Under the pieces are notes generated by a model that was given only the letters and a program-made list of their open reading frames with translations, ran no database searches and had not been told where the DNA came from. Below, one piece after another: positions 1 through 5,955 of a stretch of DNA of 6,212 nucleotides. Position 1 is the stretch's first letter, and the number at the start of each line of letters is the position of its first letter. A program made the position numbers and the translations under genes. The stretch is taken from positions 1-6,212 of the forward strand of contig RFJV01000516.1 of the NCBI GenBank assembly GCA_003694775.1. The letters run 5' to 3'. This DNA comes from Chloroflexota bacterium (GTDB taxonomy: Bacteria > Chloroflexota > Anaerolineae > 4572-78 > J111).

Positions 1-1747
1 GTGTCTGTCCCACGGCCCGCAGACGCAGGTTGACCACCTCCACTGCCGCGTCCGGTCTGGCGTAGCCGTAGGTTTGCCGGTGCGCGTCGTGAAAATCTGC
101 CGCAAAACCGGCCCGCAGGGGGATGGTCAGCTCATAAGACTGGCCGCGGTAGCGCATGTCGACCAGCCGTTCCAGGTGAATCTGCTCCGCCGGCAGACCC
201 TCCGCGGCCAGGTCTGCCAGGGCTTGCTGTTCCAGCCCGGCGATTTGGCCGGCCAGGTCACGGTAAGGGGTGTCGCCGGAGCACATCACGGTACGCACGT
301 AATCCTTGACCACGTCCGCGGCCAGCATGCCGAACGCCGACAGGGTGGCCGCGTTGGGGGGGATGAGCACCCGCGGAATCCCCAGACTGCGGGCCAGGGC
401 CGCCGCGTGCAGGCCGCCCGCACCGCCAAAAGAAACCAGGGTGAATTCGCGCGGGTCGTGCCCCCTCTGCACCGAAATGACCCGCAGGGCGCGCTCCATA
501 TGGGCATTGACCACCCGGATAACGCCCAGGGCCGCGGTTTGGGCCAGCGTAAGCCCCGGCTGAGGAGACAGACCGGCCTCCCGGCCCAGCCGGTGCAGGG
601 CCTGCTCCGCCGCCGGTGCGTCGAGCGGCATCTGCCCGCCCAAAAAATGGTCTGCCGCCAGCCGGCCCAGCACCAGATTGGCATCGGTAACCGTGGGGCG
701 CTGGCCGCCCTGCCCGTAGCAGACCGGGCCGGGGTGTGCCCCCGCGCTTTCCGGCCCCACCCGCAGAGCGCCGCCGGCGTCCACATAGCCGATGGACCCT
801 CCGCCGGAGCCAACGGTGTGGATGTCTATCATCGGGACGCGCACCGGCAGGCCGTCGATTTCGGTTTCGGTGGTGGTCTGGATGTCGCCATCGCAAAGGG
901 ACACATCGGTGGACGTGCCGCCCATATCGAAGGTGAGCAGGCGGCTGTAGCCGGCCGTCCGGGCCGCGTACACCGCACCGACCACCCCGCCCGCCGGCCC
1001 GGACAGCACACAGCGCACTGCCTCGCGGCGGGCCTGGTCGGCGCTGATACTGCCGCCGTTCGACTGCATCACCCGGAAGTCGGTGGTTGCCAGCTCCTGC
1101 TCCAGCCGGGCCAGGTAGCGGTCCATCACCGGCGATACGTAGGCGTTGATGACGGTGGTGCTGGTGCGCTCGAATTCGCGGAATTCCGGCAGAACTTCGC
1201 TGGAGACCGAAACAAAGAAACCGGCCTGCCGCAGGTAGCCGGCAATCTGCTGTTCGTGGTGGGGGTATAAAAAGGAAAACAGCAGGCTCACCGCCACCGA
1301 CTCAACGCCCGCGGCACGCAGGTCGGCCAGCAGGCGGGGCAGGTCGCCGGACTGCAGGGGGATGAGCGGCTGGCCGGTATGGTCGACCCGCTCCTGCACC
1401 TCAAAGCGCAGGGCCGGCGGCACCAGGGCCGGCGGCCGGCGGCTGAAGAGGTCGTAAATATCGGGCCGGTTCTGCCGGCCGATTTCCAGCACGTCCTTGA
1501 AGCCGGCGGTGGCAACCAGGGCCGTAACCGCGCCCTTCCGCTCCAGCAGGGCGTTGGTGGCAACGGTGGAGCCGTGCACAATTTTAACGGCGGGCCGGTT
1601 CAGCCCGCGGGCCTCCAGCGCCGAGAGCACCGCCTCCGCGGGGTCGTGCGGCGTGGATAGGGCTTTGAAGGTCTGGTACCGGCCGGTCTGCTCGTCGAAC
1701 AGGACAAAATCGGTGAAGGTGCCGCCTATATCGATACCGAGACGCAC
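1..1747 (-). CDS. Hydantoinase/oxoprolinase family protein (HyuA-type, ATP-dependent), 3' end missing
   Basis: I translated the minus strand from GTG at 1747 to the left edge: 582 residues with no stop, so the gene is intact here but lacks its C-terminus (the family is usually about 650-700 residues). The N-terminal Hydant_A_N domain begins with GIDIGGTFTDF (4-14), the phosphate-binding loop of the actin-like ATPase fold, followed by HGSTVATNALLE (58-69). The Hydantoinase_A domain shows LSGPAGG (248-254), TFDMGGTSTDV (272-282), GSGGGSIG (313-320), FGGAGGLHA (440-448) and PPNAATLSAFG (463-473). RYRGQSYEL lies at 532-540. Relatives cleave 5-oxoproline or hydantoin rings with ATP, or form acetone carboxylase subunits; the substrate cannot be told. 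A HyuB-like partner is expected beyond the left edge. GTG at 1747 gives the standard family start, and an in-frame TAG at 1811-1813 bars any longer form beyond that. No clear Shine-Dalgarno precedes it. Confidence 0.93.
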   Translation of the reverse strand, partial: MRLGIDIGGTFTDFVLFDEQTGRYQTFKALSTPHDPAEAVLSALEARGLNRPAVKIVHGSTVATNALLERKGAVTALVATAGFKDVLEIGRQNRPDIYDLFSRRPPALVPPALRFEVQERVDHTGQPLIPLQSGDLPRLLADLRAAGVESVAVSLLFSFLYPHHEQQIAGYLRQAGFFVSVSSEVLPEFREFERTSTTVINAYVSPVMDRYLARLEQELATTDFRVMQSNGGSISADQARREAVRCVLSGPAGGVVGAVYAARTAGYSRLLTFDMGGTSTDVSLCDGDIQTTTETEIDGLPVRVPMIDIHTVGSGGGSIGYVDAGGALRVGPESAGAHPGPVCYGQGGQRPTVTDANLVLGRLAADHFLGGQMPLDAPAAEQALHRLGREAGLSPQPGLTLAQTAALGVIRVVNAHMERALRVISVQRGHDPREFTLVSFGGAGGLHAAALARSLGIPRVLIPPNAATLSAFGMLAADVVKDYVRTVMCSGDTPYRDLAGQIAGLEQQALADLAAEGLPAEQIHLERLVDMRYRGQSYELTIPLRAGFAADFHDAHRQTYGYARPDAAVEVVNLRLRAVGQT

Positions 1748-1776
1748 GTTAGATGAAGGATGAGGGGTGAAGGCAG

Positions 1777-1840
1777 AATCTCTAATCTCCAATCTCCCAA
1801 TCTCCAATCTCTAATCTCTAATCTCCAATCTCCAATCCCC
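1777..1840. repeat. Nine-unit heptamer tandem repeat (AATCTCY)
   Basis: Nine consecutive 7-base units run through this stretch, reading AATCTCT or AATCTCC on the plus strand, with a last degenerate AATCCCC and one extra C at 1798. Units start at 1777, 1784, 1791, 1799, 1806, 1813, 1820, 1827 and 1834. On the minus strand the units read GGAGATT or AGAGATT. The array lies between the CBM48 terminator and the hydantoinase start codon, inside the leader or promoter region of the hydantoinase gene. A simple repeat of this kind can change copy number by slippage; any effect on expression is inference. Confidence 0.92.
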
Positions 1841-1851
1841 ACGGAAGGATG

Positions 1852-1894
1852 AAAAAAGCGCCGCATCACGGCAAGAGGGGTGATGGGCGCTTTT
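1852..1894 (-). terminator. Rho-independent terminator of the CBM48 gene, possibly bidirectional
   Basis: Bases 1854-1862 (AAAAGCGCC) pair with 1886-1894 (GGCGCTTTT), and 1864-1869 (CATCAC) pairs with 1880-1885 (GTGATG). Only G1863 is bulged, and the loop is 10 nt. Read on the minus strand, the hairpin ends in six T residues (complement of 1852-1857), about 20 bases after the CBM48 stop codon. The plus strand also has a T-rich tail at 1891-1900, so it could work both ways. It separates the CBM48 gene from the hydantoinase gene. Confidence 0.85.
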
Positions 1895-1913
1895 GTTCTT
1901 GCTAACAGGGTAA

Positions 1914-2216
1914 TCAGGCCGGAATTGTGCTGACGACCGAGTTGTCGCCGTCAATGTTGTTGGGCACGTATTTGTCGGCGGCATCATCGTTGTGCCATTC
2001 TGTGCCGTTGACCAGATAGCGGAACTGGTACTCGCGGCCCTGCTCCAGCTCCACGGTGGCTTTCCACACCTGCTTGACCTTCTTCATCCGGGTTGCTTCG
2101 GCATCCCAGTTGTTGAAGTCGCCCACCACACTGGCCTTTTCCGCCTGGATGTAGTCCGGCAGTTGGAATGTCACCTGGCAGGTGGGCTTGGTTTTGAAAA
2201 ATCGTTTTTTAAGCAT
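1914..2216 (-). CDS. Standalone isoamylase early-set / CBM48 glycogen-binding-like protein
   Basis: This 100-residue protein is essentially one CBM48/AMPK-beta-type E-set domain with no attached catalytic domain. The basic N-terminus (KKRFFKTK) leads into VTFQLP (15-20), the VVGDFNNWD turn (30-38), W51, the strand REYQFRYLVNG (61-71), W74, and YVPNNIDGDNSVV (83-95). Aligned by eye to AMPK beta, W37 matches W100, R66 matches K126, W74 matches W133 and N87 matches N150, so sugar contacts look kept or conservatively replaced. CBM48 domains bind alpha-glucans such as glycogen, usually fused to branching or debranching enzymes. No signal peptide is seen, so a cytoplasmic role is likely. An ATG at 2315 would add 33 residues, but that stretch covers the promoter -10 box and 5' leader; ATG at 2216 has a perfect Shine-Dalgarno. 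The partner and exact role are unknown. Confidence 0.9.
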   Translation of the reverse strand: MLKKRFFKTKPTCQVTFQLPDYIQAEKASVVGDFNNWDAEATRMKKVKQVWKATVELEQGREYQFRYLVNGTEWHNDDAADKYVPNNIDGDNSVVSTIPA

Positions 2217-2222
2217 TTTCTG

Positions 2223-2228
2223 CCTCCT
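2223..2228 (-). promoter_or_regulatory. Ribosome binding site deciding the CBM48 start
   Basis: The minus strand reads AGGAGG, six bases before ATG at 2216. This full Shine-Dalgarno match selects the 100-residue protein over the longer reading from ATG at 2315, which has no comparable site. Confidence 0.9.
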
Positions 2229-2304
2229 GAATGGTTCAGTTGGCCTGCGCAATCTCCTTTGACCCCGAGGCGTCGGTACACATAGCTTGATAGAATCCCG
2301 GCTC

Positions 2305-2333
2305 ATAATAATCACGGTTAGTCAGGATGTCAA
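2305..2333 (-). promoter_or_regulatory. Sigma-70-type promoter of the CBM48 gene
   Basis: The minus strand carries a perfect -35 TTGACA (2333-2328), a 17-base spacer and -10 TATTAT (2310-2305). Transcription would start near 2298, giving a leader of about 80 bases before the ATG at 2216. This is the strongest promoter-like sequence in the window and suggests substantial constitutive expression. No operator is evident. Confidence 0.8.
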
Positions 2334-2400
2334 ATTGGGTGTGTTTTCTTGACCGCAGTTTGCCAACTCCTCCTATCTCCATTATCATATACTGTCGCTT

Positions 2401-2423
2401 CAGCCCGCCCGCAAGGCGGGCTG
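2401..2423. repeat. Short perfect hairpin, 9-bp stem and 5-nt loop
   Basis: CAGCCCGCC (2401-2409) pairs perfectly with GGCGGGCTG (2415-2423) around the loop CGCAA. No T tract follows on either strand and no gene ends here, so it is unlikely to be a terminator. It resembles small GC-rich palindromes dispersed between genes; only a genome-wide search would show whether it is repeated. Confidence 0.75.
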
Positions 2424-2447
2424 ATTCTTGCCGAAAATGTAACTATC

Positions 2448-2590
2448 AGGACTTACGCAGTTTTAACCGCCGAGGACGCAGAGACCGCGGAGAATGGTAG
2501 GGGAGTATGGTTCGCAGCCCCGGCATCCCTATGCCGGGGCATAGGGATGCCCCGGCTACCACAAAACTGAAATGCGCCTGCGTAAGTCCT
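2448..2590. mobile_element. MITE-like element with perfect 13-bp terminal inverted repeats
   Basis: AGGACTTACGCAG (2448-2460) is exactly inverted at 2578-2590 as CTGCGTAAGTCCT, bounding a 143-bp non-coding element. Flanks AACTATC (2441-2447) and AACTACTC (2591-2598) are near-identical direct repeats, matching at 7 of 8 positions with one gap, which fits a decayed target-site duplication. Inside lie a purine-rich segment (about 2466-2493) and nested GC-rich palindromes (2518-2555). There is no room for a transposase, so it would have to be moved in trans. I cannot assign the parent IS family. The ends could also belong to a large folded repeat that does not transpose. Confidence 0.72.
2518..2555. 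repeat. Overlapping alternative palindromes within the MITE-like element
   Basis: Three perfect inverted repeats share the same bases. CCCCGGCAT (2518-2526) pairs with ATGCCGGGG (2531-2539). CCGGGGCAT (2534-2542) pairs with ATGCCCCGG (2547-2555). GGCATCCCTATGCC (2522-2535) pairs with GGCATAGGGATGCC (2538-2551) around a 2-base centre. The third structure excludes the first two, which also overlap each other. An outer GGTAG (2496-2500) and CTACC (2556-2560) could extend the fold. Confidence 0.85.
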
Positions 2591-2622
2591 AACTACTCAG
2601 CATAAGGAACAAGGACCGAAAA

Positions 2623-2697
2623 TTTCTCACACAAAGACACGGAGACACAAAGAATTTTTTAAAAAATCTCTGTGCCTTTGTGTCTTTGTATGAGAAT
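2623..2697. repeat. Imperfect ~75-bp palindrome of the cacaaagacacggag type
   Basis: The outer arms 2623-2640 and 2680-2697 match at 16 of 18 positions in inverted orientation, including a perfect ACAAAGACAC/GTGTCTTTGT core. The inner arms are looser, and the centre is the perfect palindrome TTTTTTAAAAAA (2655-2666). The left arm also contains a direct repeat of ACACAAAGA (2629-2637 and 2645-2653). From memory, similar sequence is a widely dispersed bacterial intergenic repeat that gives spurious peptides such as TKTQRHRD. It lies about 70 bases before the glycosyltransferase start and could form a large hairpin in RNA. Confidence 0.8.
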
Positions 2698-2754
2698 TCA
2701 TCCTCCACGTTCGTCGGCTGAATAGATACCCGAAAATTACGAACTTACCGCAAC

Positions 2755-2759
2755 AGGAG
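2755..2759 (+). promoter_or_regulatory. Ribosome binding site supporting a TTG start
   Basis: AGGAG lies nine bases before TTG at 2769. No ATG or GTG nearby in frame gives a complete first membrane helix, and the next in-frame Met codons come after the catalytic DE motif. This site therefore supports the unusual TTG start of the glycosyltransferase. Confidence 0.65.
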
Positions 2760-2768
2760 CAACCATCA

Positions 2769-5700
2769 TTGAACAAACTCGCCAACCATCGCCGTATCCT
2801 GTGGCTGGAGTGGGGACTGCTTATTCTCATCCTGGCCGTGGCGACATGGCTTCGCTACTGGCGTATTGAGGAAGTGCCGCCCGGTTTCAACTCCGACGAG
2901 GCTGTCGGCGCGATGGGCGCGCTGACCACCCTGCGCGAGGGCATCCGCTACTCCTACGAGGGGCAGGGCGGCGGCGGGTCGTTGGGCTTTTATTTTGCCG
3001 CCCTTTTCTTCTATCTGTTCGGCCCGTCGATTGCCACCATCCGCGGGCTGGCGGCCTGGGCCGGGCTGGTCAGCATTTTTGCCCACTACTGGGCCGTACG
3101 GGAAATGTTCCGCCCGCTGGGACTGCCCCGCGCTCGCTGGCTGGCCGGCCTATCCACCCTGGGGCTGACCCTTTCTCACTGGCACATCTCCTCCAGCCGC
3201 ATTGCCTTTGCCGGTATCGGCGTGCCGTTTTTGATGATGCCGTCGGTCTACTTCCTCTGGCTGGGGCTGAACCGCCTCCCGGATGACCGGCCTGTAGAGC
3301 TTCGCCTCCGCTGGCTGTGGCCGTTTCTGCTCAGCGGCCTGTTTTTGGGCAGTCTGATGTACATCTACCTGTCCGGCGTGTTTGCCCCGCCGCTGTACGC
3401 GGCCTTTTTCATTGCCCAGTGGCTGGTGGTCTGGCTGACCCGCCGCCGGCGCGTCGAGCCAGTTCCGCCCTATGCTTACCTGACCCGCCGCTTCTGGTTC
3501 CTGGCCGCGACCGCGCTGGTGGCCGCGCTTCTGCTCATCCCGATGGCCTACATCCTGCTGACCCGTCCGGAACTGGAACCGGGCACCACGCGGGTCAGTC
3601 AGGCTATTTTTCTGAACCCGCAAATCAACAACGGCGACCCGTGGGGCCTGCTCTGGCGCAGTATTGTGGGCAATTTTGCCGCTTACGGCATTTCGCCGCT
3701 CTGGCTCATCGGGCGGACGCCCCGGCTGGCCATCCCGGCCGCGGTTGGCCTGGCGACCTTTCTGGGCTTTCTGATTGCCTTCTGGCAGGGGGTTGTCCGG
3801 GCGCGGGCCGCCTACCTGTTCATCTGGCTGTGGGTTCCGGTGATGCTCCTGCCCAGCATCCTGGCCCCAGACGCCATTCCGCACAACCTGCGCGCCCTGG
3901 GCGCGTCGCCGGGGGTGTACACCCTGGCCGCCATTTTTGTGGTCTGGCTGTATGAACAGCTCTGGCAGATAGGCCGCCGCTGGCTGGCCCCCCGCCTCTC
4001 GCCCCGGCGCTGGCGGCAGACGGCCGCCGCGGGCGCGGTCGCTCTGGCCCTTCTGCTGGCGTGGCCGTATGCCCAGGGGGTGTACGCCCGTCTGTACTAC
4101 TACTTCTACATCTTCCCCACTACCAACGACGCCGAAGCCGCCTACCACGTGTACGCGGTCAAAATGGCCGAGGTCATCAATCAGGAACCCCGCGGCGACG
4201 CGGCCTTTTTACTGCTTCGCAATACTGCCGCGGGCGAGGTGTACCCCAACTTCACCACCAACTTTCTGACCGAACTGGCCCAACCGCCGGCGGCTCACTA
4301 CTGGCTGGTGGACGACGAGCGCACTCTGGCCGCGGACCTGACCACTGCCGCGGCGGAGCACCGGCTCATGCGGGTCGTGCACTGGAAAACGTCCAAGCAC
4401 ACCGGTGCAGACCCCAAAGAGGTGGTGCCGTACTACCTGGAAAAGTTCGGCCATTTTGTGCAGACCGACCGGTTCAAGTATTTTGACATTGATACCTATA
4501 TGCTCGACACCCCCGCGCCCGACTTTCAGGCCGCGGAGAGCTTGACCCCGGTGGCCGTGGATTTTGGCTCTGCCCTGCGGCTGACCGGCTATGCTCTGGG
4601 CGATGCCGGTGACCCCGCGCACGTGACCGACTCTCAGGCCGCCAGCGGCGACCTGCTGTGGCTCCGGCTGGCCTGGCAGAAGCTGGCCGACTATCCGGAA
4701 AACCTCAAGGTTTCGGCTCTGCTCTACACCCCCGATGGACAGCTTGTCGGCCAGATGGACAAGCTCCTGCTGAACAACATCTGGCAGGTGGGCACAACCC
4801 GCTGGGAAACGGGCATTGAGGAGTATGCCTATTTCCTGTTCCCCATTCCTCCGGCCACACCGCCCGGCGATTACCGGCTCAAGCTGGCGGTGTACGGCGC
4901 GGATTCGCTGGCCCGCCTGCCGGTGGCCTCACCGGAGGCAGAGCCGGGGAATCTCCTGCCTCTGGCAGGCGTGACCGTTATCCCCGCCCGCCAGCCGGTT
5001 GACCCGTCTGACCTGCCGCTGGCCTTGCCGCTCAACCGGACGCTGGCCCCCGGCCTGACCCTGGTGGGCTTCGAGACCCTGCCCGGTGAAACCATCCGCT
5101 CCGGCGACCGGGTGGGCGCGTCCCTCATCTGGCAGGCCGGCGACCCGCCGCCGGAAGCCGACTGGCAGATGCAGTTGGTGGTCGACAACGGCGGGGCAGG
5201 CCAGCCGGTTTCCGAGCCGGTCGGACTGGCGGGCAGTCTGCCCTCGTCGCAGTGGCGGCCCGGCGACGTTCTGCGGGGCTGGCTGATGGCCCGTGTGCCG
5301 CCCGCGCTCAATCCGGGCCAGTATGCCCTCTCCCTGCACCTGACCGCTTCCACCGGCCAGACGGTGTCTCTGCCGCTGGGAGAATTCCAGGTGACCGGCT
5401 GGCCGCGGGTGTTCGACCCGCCCCAGCCGCGGATAACCCTGTCGGCGGATTTTGCCGGGCAGACAGTGCTGGTCGGGCTGGACCTTGAGGCCCGCCAGGT
5501 TGCCCCCGGCGGCATTCTGCCGGTGCGGCTGTACTGGCAGGCCGCGGCGGAGTTCGAGCAGGACTACACCGCTTTTGTCCATCTTGTCGGGCCGGATGGT
5601 CGCCTGTACGGGCAGGTTGACCAGACCCCCGGCGCGGGCGCGTATCCCACCACTGGCTGGCTCCCCGGCGAATACATCACCGACGCCTACGAAATTCCGG

Positions 5701-5861
5701 TTTCATCAGACGCGCCGGCAGGCGCGTACCGGCTGGAAATCGGCATGTACAGTCCGGCCACCGGCGAACGTCTGCCGGTCACCCCGCCGGACTGCCAGAC
5801 CCAATCCTGCGCCTACAGCGATAACCGGGTGCTGGTCGACGGGGTGGAAGTGAGGCCCTGA
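2769..5861 (+). CDS. GT-C membrane glycosyltransferase (family 39/PMT-like) with three extracytoplasmic beta-sandwich modules
   Basis: This 1030-residue protein has a hydrophobic N-terminal half (about 10-435) with roughly 11-13 membrane helices. The first extracytoplasmic loop carries PPGFNSDEAVGAMGA (37-51), whose D43-E44 matches the acidic catalytic motif of PMT/ArnT/RgtA-type GT-C enzymes. These enzymes transfer sugar from a polyprenyl-phosphate donor to protein, lipid or glycan on the outer face of the membrane. A soluble segment (436-590) follows, then three beta-sandwich modules at roughly 595-738, 755-876 and 890-1026. Modules 1 and 3 share a strand ending in WQ and a PDG.L.GQ.D motif; modules 1, 2 and 3 share a P.G.Y.L strand near the end. 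The only cysteines are C1009 and C1014, a likely disulfide. The tail is far longer than in ArnT. Start TTG at 2769 has AGGAG nine bases upstream. Acceptor and donor are unknown; the fold call is firm, the substrate is not. Confidence 0.88.
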   Translation: MNKLANHRRILWLEWGLLILILAVATWLRYWRIEEVPPGFNSDEAVGAMGALTTLREGIRYSYEGQGGGGSLGFYFAALFFYLFGPSIATIRGLAAWAGLVSIFAHYWAVREMFRPLGLPRARWLAGLSTLGLTLSHWHISSSRIAFAGIGVPFLMMPSVYFLWLGLNRLPDDRPVELRLRWLWPFLLSGLFLGSLMYIYLSGVFAPPLYAAFFIAQWLVVWLTRRRRVEPVPPYAYLTRRFWFLAATALVAALLLIPMAYILLTRPELEPGTTRVSQAIFLNPQINNGDPWGLLWRSIVGNFAAYGISPLWLIGRTPRLAIPAAVGLATFLGFLIAFWQGVVRARAAYLFIWLWVPVMLLPSILAPDAIPHNLRALGASPGVYTLAAIFVVWLYEQLWQIGRRWLAPRLSPRRWRQTAAAGAVALALLLAWPYAQGVYARLYYYFYIFPTTNDAEAAYHVYAVKMAEVINQEPRGDAAFLLLRNTAAGEVYPNFTTNFLTELAQPPAAHYWLVDDERTLAADLTTAAAEHRLMRVVHWKTSKHTGADPKEVVPYYLEKFGHFVQTDRFKYFDIDTYMLDTPAPDFQAAESLTPVAVDFGSALRLTGYALGDAGDPAHVTDSQAASGDLLWLRLAWQKLADYPENLKVSALLYTPDGQLVGQMDKLLLNNIWQVGTTRWETGIEEYAYFLFPIPPATPPGDYRLKLAVYGADSLARLPVASPEAEPGNLLPLAGVTVIPARQPVDPSDLPLALPLNRTLAPGLTLVGFETLPGETIRSGDRVGASLIWQAGDPPPEADWQMQLVVDNGGAGQPVSEPVGLAGSLPSSQWRPGDVLRGWLMARVPPALNPGQYALSLHLTASTGQTVSLPLGEFQVTGWPRVFDPPQPRITLSADFAGQTVLVGLDLEARQVAPGGILPVRLYWQAAAEFEQDYTAFVHLVGPDGRLYGQVDQTPGAGAYPTTGWLPGEYITDAYEIPVSSDAPAGAYRLEIGMYSPATGERLPVTPPDCQTQSCAYSDNRVLVDGVEVRP

Positions 5862-5863
5862 GG

Positions 5864-5890
5864 TCCTCTGGCAGAGGAACTTGCTTTTTT
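5864..5890 (+). terminator. Probable rho-independent terminator of the glycosyltransferase gene
   Basis: TCCTCT (5864-5869) pairs with AGAGGA (5873-5878) around a 3-base loop two bases after the stop codon. Seven bases on, a run of six T residues begins (5885-5890). The stem is short and the T run is not directly adjacent, so termination may be partial. Confidence 0.5.
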
Positions 5891-5909
5891 ACTCCGGGCC
5901 GGTCATAAT
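5881..5909 (+). promoter_or_regulatory. Possible sigma-70-type promoter of the UPF0175 gene
   Basis: TTGCTT (5881-5886) and CATAAT (5904-5909) are separated by 17 bases, placing a start near 5916 and a leader of about 40 bases. The -10 box matches consensus at 5 of 6 positions, the -35 at 3 of 6. It overlaps the T run of the preceding terminator. Confidence 0.4.
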
Positions 5910-5945
5910 ACTCGTGATGAACTGGGGTAAGAAGTGGAAGAAATG

Positions 5946-5952
5946 AGAGGAG
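5946..5952 (+). promoter_or_regulatory. Ribosome binding site of the UPF0175 gene
   Basis: AGAGGAG ends three bases before ATG at 5956; the GAGG part (5947-5950) gives a spacing of five. It supports this ATG over any later start. Confidence 0.7.
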
Positions 5953-5955
5953 TTT

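Larger units (their letters stand above)
2217..2768. other. Structured 552-base intergenic region between divergent genes
   Basis: No convincing gene lies here. The left third is the leader and promoter of the minus-strand CBM48 gene. The rest holds three separate palindromic elements at 2401-2423, 2448-2590 and 2623-2697, followed by about 70 bases leading to the glycosyltransferase start. The small open frames here (for example plus 2349-2570 and minus 2627-2830) translate the repeats and have no protein-like features. I could not identify a confident plus-strand promoter for the glycosyltransferase. Confidence 0.8.

Noticed and set aside
258..896. Minus-strand 212- and 175-residue frames within the hydantoinase gene
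   Set aside because: They lie in the wrong frames of the same strand. The frame that starts at 1747 carries every family motif without interruption.
74..1270. 398-residue plus-strand open frame opposite the hydantoinase gene
   Set aside because: It is antisense to a fully conserved coding frame, is rich in Arg, Gly, Gln and His, and shows no domain pattern; long antisense frames are expected in GC-rich genes.
1914..2315. Longer 133-residue form of the CBM48 protein from ATG at 2315
   Set aside because: The extra 33 codons would cover the -10 box and leader, are not domain-like, and ATG at 2216 has a perfect AGGAGG at ideal spacing.
2349..2570. 73-residue plus-strand frame in the intergenic region
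   Set aside because: It translates the MITE-like repeat (TAEDAETAENG and palindrome-derived residues) and has no ribosome binding site.
2623..2697. CRISPR array or tRNA as an explanation of the repeats
   Set aside because: No regularly spaced direct repeats with unique spacers and no cloverleaf; the symmetry is inverted and the element is single.
2723..2728. TAGATA as a -10 box for the glycosyltransferase
   Set aside because: No acceptable -35 box lies 16-18 bases upstream (ATCCTC is found there), so I did not call a promoter.
2627..2830. 67-residue minus-strand frame with TKTQRHRDFLKNSLCLRVFV
   Set aside because: This peptide is the translation of the dispersed cacaaagacacggag palindrome and runs antisense into the glycosyltransferase start.
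3150..4148. 332-residue minus-strand frame opposite the glycosyltransferase, and similar ones at 4209-4622, 4871-5515 and 4929-5582
   Set aside because: Antisense shadows of a membrane protein gene with skewed Arg/Gly/Gln content and no recognisable domain or ribosome binding site.
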